Shown: one piece after another, positions 57,544 to 64,000 of the stretch | How the letters are laid out: each line of letters opens with the position of its first letter | How positions within the stretch are numbered: position 1 is the first letter of the stretch | Assembly: GCA_905178155.1 (NCBI GenBank) | Contig: CAJINV010000028.1 | Location: 41,761-105,760, forward strand | DNA length: 64,000 nucleotides | Reading direction: 5' to 3' | Origin: Amoebophrya sp. A120 | Taxonomy: Eukaryota > Sar > Dinophyceae > Syndiniales > Amoebophryaceae | The notes under the pieces: generated by a model | What the model saw: only the letters and a program-made list of their open reading frames with translations | Databases searched by the model: none | Told to the model about the DNA's origin: nothing | Made by a program: the position numbers and the translations under genes

Positions 57544-58378
57544 CTGAAAGGCGTTGTACTTGTATGTCTTCACCAAACTTGTATTTAGGAACTCACGCAA
57601 ACATGACTGAAAAACAGGTCGTGAATGGCCGGCACAAGATGAGACGGATCATCACCATACATCAACTAGAGCTACTGCAACTGCTTCCTTCTTTTTTATA
57701 AGTACTTCTGGTTCATCTTTGATGAAAAGTGAAAGTCGCTTCCATGCTAGAGTGCGAGAAAACTGCCCTCGCGTGACTAGGGTAAAAAAAATCCAATTTT
57801 CCACCGAGGATGAGTATTGCAATCGGAGATGTAGAAGTTGGACCGATGAGAGTTTCTTGGACCTGCACCTGACGAGCCGCACTTAGGTCTACCAAGCCCC
57901 CCTGCCGCTCACATAAGAACAAATGAGTAAGTGACTCGTCGTTGCGGTTGCTAGACCCTCTTTCGCTTGCCCCAAGATGCAAAAAGTGAGAAAAAAAGAA
58001 AAACTGCGCTCACATTGAAACAAAAGACAGCCCCGCCGAAGCGCGAAGCCCAACTCATTTTCTCACATATATAAATAACGGCTGTGGTAGCTGCACGCAT
58101 AGGTTTTTGCCGAATGCTCACTCTCGTACCTGCAAGCAAGATCAAACCTCATGAAAAAAACTACGTCCTGCAGAGCGGCCGCGTATGTAGGCAGGCTGAG
58201 CCAGCCGAAGGGTGAACGCAAAGGAAAAAAAACGAACAGAATGAAAAGAGAAGTATAGGGCCTCCACGAGTAATGACACGCCCTTGTAAAACCCAGCGCT
58301 GTGCGCTTGCTTTTCGATACTCAATATTTTGACGTCTCTGCTGGTGCGGTGAAACTCAATCATCGCAGCGCCATTTCT
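57544..58378. other. No supported gene
   Basis: Short frames only. It should contain the 5' region of the 57543 gene. Confidence 0.4.
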
Positions 58379-58650
58379 CTACTTTATCGTGATATTTAAG
58401 GTGGAGTTGTTCCTCTCGATATCATCTTTAATTATCTTCTGCGCGTGCGCCCGCTCCATCTCCTCCTGCCGCCTTTGCTCCTTCTCCCGCAGTAGGTGGC
58501 TCTTCACCTGGACATGAGCAGTGGGGGTAGTGCTTCTCCTGCACTAGGTGGCTCTTTTCCTGGACATGAGCAGTGGGGGGTGCTTCTCCGGCAGCATTTG
58601 GGGGCGCTTCTCCGGCAGTAGGAGGCTCCTCTTCTGCCAGTAGCATGATA
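58379..58650 (-). CDS. C-terminal exon of an unknown coiled-coil protein (partial)
   Basis: The frame ending at TAG 58379 reads SHLLREKEQRRQEEMERAHA, then QKIIKDDIERNNSTLNITIK, a convincing charged helix and tail. Its upstream part runs into two imperfect 54-bp units (CACTGCTCATGTCCAGG...GAGCCACCTA) in which the frame is not continuous. I could not place its upstream exons. Confidence 0.4.
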
Positions 58651-59080
58651 CCGTAGAACGTAACGCAGCAGGCGAGATGGAGTTGATGAATTCAAAACTC
58701 TCAAAACGTCATGTTTTTAGGCATCCAGCACAACTAGAATTTCAATTAGATGAACGGAGACCTGCTCCTCGTTGTGGATCAGTGATGAAGAGAGCACACA
58801 CAGCGCACCTGCAGCTGTAGTGGTGCCATGAAAGAGCAGAATTCGTGAAAAGAATTACGCAACTATCTAAGGTAAGTAAATGAATGTGTATGTGCTTCAT
58901 CATCTATCAGACTAGAAGAAAAGTTGCCTCATTGTACTCCTGGAAGTTGTCCAAATTAATTTTATTTGGCTGCGATCAGATTCAGGACCGAAGATCGAAT
59001 TTCATGAGGAAACCGCATCAGTTCTCACGGAAGCAAGATAGATTGAAGACACAGCGACAGCACATGATCCATCATCATTA
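58651..59080. other. No supported gene
   Basis: A-T-rich. Only short frames. Confidence 0.4.
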
Positions 59081-59500
59081 AGAACCGCTTGCCACGACTA
59101 CGAAGATGTGTGCATCCTGTGCTCACTACACCTTGAAGACGGAAAGCACGAAGACCGATAAAAAGTCTGCCTCGCCGCGGCAGATCGTAACGAAAAGCAA
59201 GGAGCAGGTAACGAGGGTGGAAACTGACGACTTCGATATATCATTCATCCATCACAACAAGGACCGACACCGCAGATGCATATTTATACCATTCGATCTC
59301 GATCCCGATGAGGATGACTAGTTCGCAAATTGCACTACTTCTTTCCGATGATTTTTGTGCTCGTTCTTCAAGAACTGCTGCGATGACTGGGAAGTAAGTC
59401 GAACAAGGGCAGCGATTTGCAGGCATCTCGCAATTACGCCACAAACGGCAGTAGACCGACAAACTCGCGGCGCTTTCTGTCTGTCATGCTCGGCTTATTT
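59081..59500 (+). repeat. Intergenic duplicated segment, copy 2
   Basis: Counterpart of 51712-52190. Here a 71-codon plus-strand frame (59106-59321) is intact: it starts MCASCAHYTLKTEST, keeps TRVETDDFDISFIHHNKDRH and ends DPDEDD. The same words in copy 1 suggest former or present coding. Both copies lie just 3' of a minus-strand gene. Confidence 0.55.
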
Positions 59501-59608
59501 TTCGGGTTTGTGGACAACGCTAAAAACCGCCATGAAATTCATCGGAACAACAGCGCGGGTTGTTGTTCGTCTCGATATAGCATTTTTTGTGTTCAAGGTA
59601 TAAGCTGC

Positions 59609-62600
59609 TCATCTCGATGTAGTCATCTCCTGCTCCCGCTGCTTCTCCTCCTTCTCGCGCTCCTCCCTCTCCATCTCGAGTTCTATCGCATGCACGAGCT
59701 CTATTTCCAATCGCTCTTCCTCGGAATCACGGTCAGGATCATACTCATAGACGAGCGGGCCGAACATGTCCGGGTTATGTTCCGGCACGAAGTTCGGGCC
59801 CTCAGGAAAGAGCTGTCCATAAGTTGCCCACAAGAAAGCCTCCTCGGTTTCTTCGTCCTCCACAGCGTCCTCTGCCCCATTTTCGTCGATGTTTTCACCA
59901 GCCGGGTCGATTTTAGCCACGTCGCGGAGGAACTCGTTCTCGGTCTGGCGTTCGTTTACCGTCTATCACATGCAAAAGTGTCTGGGTCTGGAAGATTGCA
60001 AGACTTGTGGAGGTGCAGATTCTCGATGACCCATGAGGCATCATGGCATGCAGCACCTGGCATGACAGATTCTGTGAGACCTCTACTATGCCTGTCCTGC
60101 ATGAGAAACTGCCTCTCAACTTGTCCAGAAGTGGCCATCTTTTCGGTAATCATGCAACACAAATTTTAACTTTTGGCACGATCCAGATTTAGCATGACAG
60201 ATTGCAACCTTCCAGACCCAGACATATTTGCAGTGCCTACCGTCGTCGCAACTGCATTAAGAGCTTTGTCTTGCTCTACTTCGCTTCGATTTGCCAAAAC
60301 AACTCCAGCTGGAGGTGCATCTCCCGAGGACAGCAGCGGCTGCCCGAGCTGCCCGGTAGAAGTTCTACTACTTCTCGCCGGACCCTCTGCTTGTTGTGCT
60401 TCTTCTTCTAAAGCCACCGGATCGGCTCTTCCAGAAACGAGACCTCCTTCCTGCCCCGACTGCAGGTGCAGCGCCGTGGCGACGACGTTGACGTTCAGGT
60501 GGTCCAGAGCGGGGGCATTCGAGGTTTTACCCAACTCTGTTGCAGGACGACCGGGAGCAACCTTTGCTGGCTCGTGCAATGACACCTTGTTCATCATTTT
60601 CCGTGGCTCCTCCCGGACCACCGCAGCCTTTGCTTTCGGACCTGGTGCGCCATCACCCCCTTCTTGTAAAGATTTTATTGTCATCTTCCCTGTAGTTCTC
60701 TTCGCTGCCACTTTGGTGGTGGTGGTGCCGGTGGTTTTGATGTTCTTTCCTGCCTTTCTCCCGGACTTATTCGAGCCAACAATGGAAGATGAAGAACTAC
60801 TCCCCCCGCCATTCGAAGACTGCAACTCCGCGCTCAACGCGGCAAAATCGTCCTCCAACTTGTTCGCTTCCTCGTTGTCGTCGTCGATTTTATTAGCCGG
60901 GTTGTGCTGCTCGTGTTCCTCTTGTGCGATTGGAGAGTCGTCAACATTGTGGTCGTACCTGTCGTGGTCTTATGCATTGCAAAAGCATCCTAGGTTACCC
61001 CTATCGCACTAGCGCTAATTGCATGACCGATTTTGATTTAGATTTTCAGCTTAATTATATCAAAAACAGAAAAACCACTTGGTCATGCGCATGCAGATAA
61101 GAAGAGTCTAGATCTGCCACGCAAAAATACAGCAGTTATTGTTTAGGTGTAGGGCACACACTTTGGCACGCAGGATAATATGTCGTCGACATTAATATTC
61201 GCGTCTCTGCCCCACTCCTCACGGTCGTCGGCGTTCGCGTTGTCGTCGTTAGTATAATACTTGTCGTATGCATTGCAGAAGTAAAATCGTTCTAGTAGTA
61301 CGTAAGTAATTCTTGCATGATAAACAAGTTGTCGTCAAAACCTCAAGAACAAAAATGCAACTTGTATATGTAGACCAAGGCAAGAGCTCCGCCTTAAATC
61401 TGTCAGTGTCACACAAGAGAGGCCGCAATTGACGCGACCAGGAGTCGGAAGCAAAAACTTTTGCAAAGGATAGATCGTCGCCACTGTCGCCGCCGCCCTT
61501 GCTCTCCTGGCACATGTAGTCACTGCCCCCGTCGCGCTTGTGGTTGCCGTCATCTTTCCCGCTGTCCTCGCTGGCGTTGCCGGCGCCCCCCGCGGCGTCG
61601 GCGGCGTCTGTGGCGCTCGAGGGGTCCGGCCCCCTCGGCGGCAGCGGGAGCGCCACCGCAGCGGGGGCACCACCGCACGAATCGCCGTCGAGCAAATCCA
61701 ATTCGGGTATCGCTGCGTTTCCACCACTAAAATCCGACGCGACCGAAGTTTATCGATTACAAATACCTATGTCTGGGTCTGGAAGAAAGCAGATGTTTGT
61801 CATGCACATTTTGTCTGAGTCTGAACCGTTGCGTCGGTATATGTAAATGTATGCCCTAGAAGCATCACACATTTTCCAAGTTCCCTATGCCGCATGACAA
61901 ATGTTCTCTCCGTGTTGCAAAACTCGCACGACTCTTGTTGCTGGTCAGGAAATACAGCTTCTTCTACTTAGATTCGTTCCAAGAGCAGCAGCGCGCTTCG
62001 AACTCTACCGCGAGATGACCCAGACGCTTTTGCAATGCGTACAGTCCCTGCAGTGCTGCGCGGACGATCTGCCGCGCCATTGTCCGACCACACCTCGTCC
62101 TGCGTCATCTCCTTCGGCACGAAAAATTCGTCACTCGCTTGCTCGCCAGCAATCGTTTCCTTGTCTCTGGCTGCACCAGGGGCGAGGCTTTTTTCCGTGT
62201 CAGCCTGAACCTCAACGTGTTTACCCTCCGAAGCCGGAACGTGGTCCGATGTACTCCCGGCTTTGCTCTTGGTGCCTTTCTCAGCTGCTGCAAGTTCCTT
62301 TTGTTCTTCTTGTGGATCCACTACAGCTGCAGTACCAGCAGGAGTAGCAGTGGGCGGCGCAGGCGGCTTTTCCGCAACCTGTAGCTCCATCTTCTTCTTC
62401 CCGCTGTCGCTGGCGTTGCCGGCGCCCGGGGCGTCTGCAGTGCTCGATGGGCCCGGCCCCCTCGGCGGCATCGGGGGCTCCACCGCACGAAAGGCCTCGA
62501 GATCCCGAATGTATTCCTCGTAGGCTCGGCGCTGGGGCCCAGGCGCCCCGAGGAACGCAAAGGGCGCTGCGGCCGCAGAAGTCCTCGTCTCCCCGGCCGC

Positions 62601-62669
62601 TTCTACCGCTAGGGTGCCACCGGTCGCGGTCCCGGGTGTAGTTGCGGTGGCGTCAGCGGCTCCAAACAT
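59609..62669 (-). CDS. Large acidic low-complexity protein (~690 residues), unknown
   Basis: Five exons (minus): 62669-62043, 61749-61477, 61265-61182, 60969-60238, 59963-59609. The first in-frame ATG is at 62669 (IDMFGAADATATTPG); the frame is open a little further upstream (DFEDFLNDTLILNPDD), so an upstream exon is likely. Order: Ala/Pro/Thr-rich segment with QRRAYEEYIRDLEAF; Gly/Ser/Asp-rich segment; acidic exon (DDNANADDREEWGRDANINV); Ser/Lys-rich segment (SNKSGRKAGKNIKTTGTTTT); C-terminal NEFLRDVAKIDPAGENIDEN, EAFLWATYGQLFPEGPNFVP and a Glu/Arg coiled coil. No family is recognised. All four introner joins restore the frame, one through a 7-bp repeat (GACGGTA). Confidence 0.7.
59964..60237 (-). 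mobile_element. Introner, family A
   Basis: Inverted ends with TGCAAA(A/T)(A/G)TGTCTGGGTC; GACGGTA repeated at both borders, the longest border repeat seen here. Confidence 0.95.
60970..61181 (-). mobile_element. Introner, family A2, degenerate
   Basis: Ends TATGCATTGCAAAAGCATCC and GCACACACTTTGGCACGCAGGATA-like; GAC at both borders. Excision joins NVD to DHDRYDHN in frame. Confidence 0.75.
61266..61476 (-). mobile_element. Introner, family A2
   Basis: Ends TATGCATTGCAGAAGTAAAA and AAACTTTTGCAAAGGATAG; GA at both borders. Leaves an 84-nt exon. Confidence 0.75.
61750..62042 (-). mobile_element. Introner, family A
   Basis: Ends with ATGTCTGGGTCTGGAAG and GACCCAGACGCTTTTGCA; ACT at both borders. 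Excision joins STAGT to SVASDFSG in frame. Confidence 0.9.
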
Positions 62670-62903
62670 ATCGATGTTGTCGTCGGGGTTTAATATGAGA
62701 GTGTCATTGAGGAAATCTTCAAAATCGCAGTATACTCATGTACAGCATGCATCGCAGCTTTTTCTTCGTTCTTGTTTGAGTTTGGGGTGAGTCGGGTCAG
62801 TCATAATCAAGCAGTTCTTTCTTTCTTGTACCGCCATACACGCGTCTAGGAAATGAGTCACACTTGATTTTGATTTATTACAGGAGAATAACATTATCTT
62901 ACT

Positions 62904-63143
62904 TTGGTACTCGTACTAGAATGGAAGTATTTCACTAGCATTGAACTTTATTCATTTGAGGTGGAAGCTGTGCTTGTACGTGTGCTAAACGTGTATTCTT
63001 TATTGCGGAAAAACCGTTTGGAAAAGCAAAAGCCAGCCCGAAGAAAATTGCAAACTATTGCAGATGCGAGCAAGCCGCTTTTGAAAGAGTGGAAATCCGC
63101 TGTGGGAAAGATCTTCAAGGACCGGTCTGACCACTCCAAGTAG
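62904..63143 (+). CDS. Possible small plus-strand protein or terminal exon
   Basis: 79-codon frame whose second half is convincingly protein-like (KNRLEKQKPARRKLQTIADA, then LLKEWKSAVGKIFKDRS). The first half is hydrophobic and may be intron or untranslated. If real it is divergent from the acidic-protein gene to its left. Function not recognised. Confidence 0.35.
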   Translation: MVLVLEWKYFTSIELYSFEVEAVLVRVLNVYSLLRKNRLEKQKPARRKLQTIADASKPLLKEWKSAVGKIFKDRSDHSK

Positions 63144-63715
63144 GAGATTTTTCTTGAATTATCTATTCCCGAGTTGCTCCCGCTCCGAGCGAGCTTTGCT
63201 TGTTCTTTCGTCTTTCATCTACTTAGTACGACCGGAATAAATTCTAATTCCTGAACTAGATCTTGAGTTTTGGGCCGTGTTGGAATCTATCTGTTTCTTT
63301 GGTAGACTGGTAGGATAAGTACGCATATCGAGCTTCCGAAAGCAACAAATACATCACGGACTCGCATCGCGTCTCGCAATGTTTGAAGACATTGCCTGCG
63401 CTACAACAACAACCACGACTGCATGCATATTTTCAGAGGCACCAGCTAGAAGACCGTTCGTTGGCCTACTGGGAGCAAGGCAGTGGATCGAACGTAGCAG
63501 ATCAGGACGAGCACTCTGCGTTGTGGTTATCCAGAACCGCATGTTGATCATGGTACAAAAATGAAATTCCTATGATCTATTTTTACTGAGTGCGTAGAAC
63601 CTATCCGTATCACGAACTCCCTAGAGTTCTAAATTCTGGCTCCAACAACTGACATCGGTCCAAATCAAAAAACAAGTTCTTGTTCTACTAAACTGTTACT
63701 TTATTAATATATTTA
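63144..63715. other. No supported gene
   Basis: A-T-rich with only short frames. Confidence 0.4.
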
Positions 63716-64000
63716 TACCAGCCACCCCCCGGCGGAGGCCGCCGGGGAGGGAGGCTGTTCGGGGGAGGTGTTCCAACGGGGAAGGCAATGCCAAGGGTGG
63801 CGCGCCGCTGCACAGCCAAAAAAGCAGGCGGGGCCGCGCCGGTCTGACGGGGTTGGCCCAGAAAGCGTAGCGCACACACGCAGCGATACCGCCGCGGCCT
63901 GCGTTCTTTGTTTCCGAAAAAAGCAGCGCCCGGGGCCGGAGGTTGTTGGCCTTTCTTGGAGGGGGAGTTTGTTGCAGGTGTGCACCCTGAACAGGAGGAA
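63716..64000. other. GC-rich block starting with a palindrome
   Basis: Composition changes abruptly from A-T-rich to strongly GC-rich at about 63716. The border carries the palindrome CCCCGGCGGCCTCCGCCGGGG (as read on the minus strand, 21 bases with a one-base centre; arms CCCCGGCGGC). An open minus frame (63713-63985) is Pro/Arg/Cys-rich and not recognised. Could be the end of an inserted repeat cut by the window edge. Confidence 0.4.

Noticed and set aside
63716-63740. Rho-independent terminator at the GC palindrome
   Set aside because: The surrounding genes are eukaryotic and no transcript is pointed into it with certainty.
1-64000. tRNA, rRNA or snRNA genes
   Set aside because: I looked for clover-leaf-like arms and conserved rRNA words and found none I can support by eye; a covariance search would be decisive.

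Overview
The window is eukaryotic nuclear DNA. It shows protein-coding exons on long one-strand runs, GT-AG introns, low-complexity acidic, basic and Ser-rich proteins, an OTU-UBX ubiquitin protein and no sign of operons or ribosome binding sites. Nearly every supported host gene, from 6.4 kb to 62.7 kb, lies on the minus strand. These genes are packed with introner-type introns: 150-370 bp insertions with terminal inverted repeats, flanked by 2-7 bp direct repeats, whose removal restores the reading frame without GT-AG borders. This combination fits a dinoflagellate relative. Syndiniales such as Amoebophrya, where non-canonical inverted-repeat introns are reported, are my best guess; this is an inference and not a database match.

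Layout. 1-4.6 kb: degenerate GC-rich repeat with minus-strand ORF remnants, then short tandem repeats (4.84-5.27 kb). 6.4-14.1 kb: a host minus-strand gene whose coding exon is split by an array of modules, each bounded by a 28-bp direct repeat. Two modules carry plus-strand genes: a tyrosine recombinase and a paralogue of its N-terminal domain fused to a CCCH zinc finger. 14.1-21.1 kb: a second copy of the recombinase and zinc-finger modules, the host first exon and its upstream region. 21.1-23 kb: a pseudogene fragment of the giant gene further right, plus a second copy of the 1-4.6 kb repeat. 24.1-28.4 kb: OTU-UBX deubiquitinase-like gene with a duplicated last exon. 29.2-29.9 kb: small basic protein. 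32.7-41.9 kb: gene for a ~2,600-residue cysteine-rich membrane protein. 42.9-48.5 kb: two or three genes rich in introners. 49.9-51.5 kb: fourteen-unit 115-bp satellite. 52.7-57.5 kb: two more nuclear-type genes. 58.4-62.7 kb: a C-terminal exon and a ~690-residue acidic protein gene. 63.7-64 kb: abrupt GC-rich block.

Main points. (1) The tyrosine-recombinase module array has nine copies of one 28-bp core; joining the host half-exons at the core would restore an open frame, so the core looks like an attachment site. (2) Thirty-two introner-like insertions of at least seven families are present, and the pseudogene at 21.4 kb preserves an apparent empty site for one of them. (3) The OTU-UBX gene has two tandem, diverged versions of the exon that completes the UBX fold.
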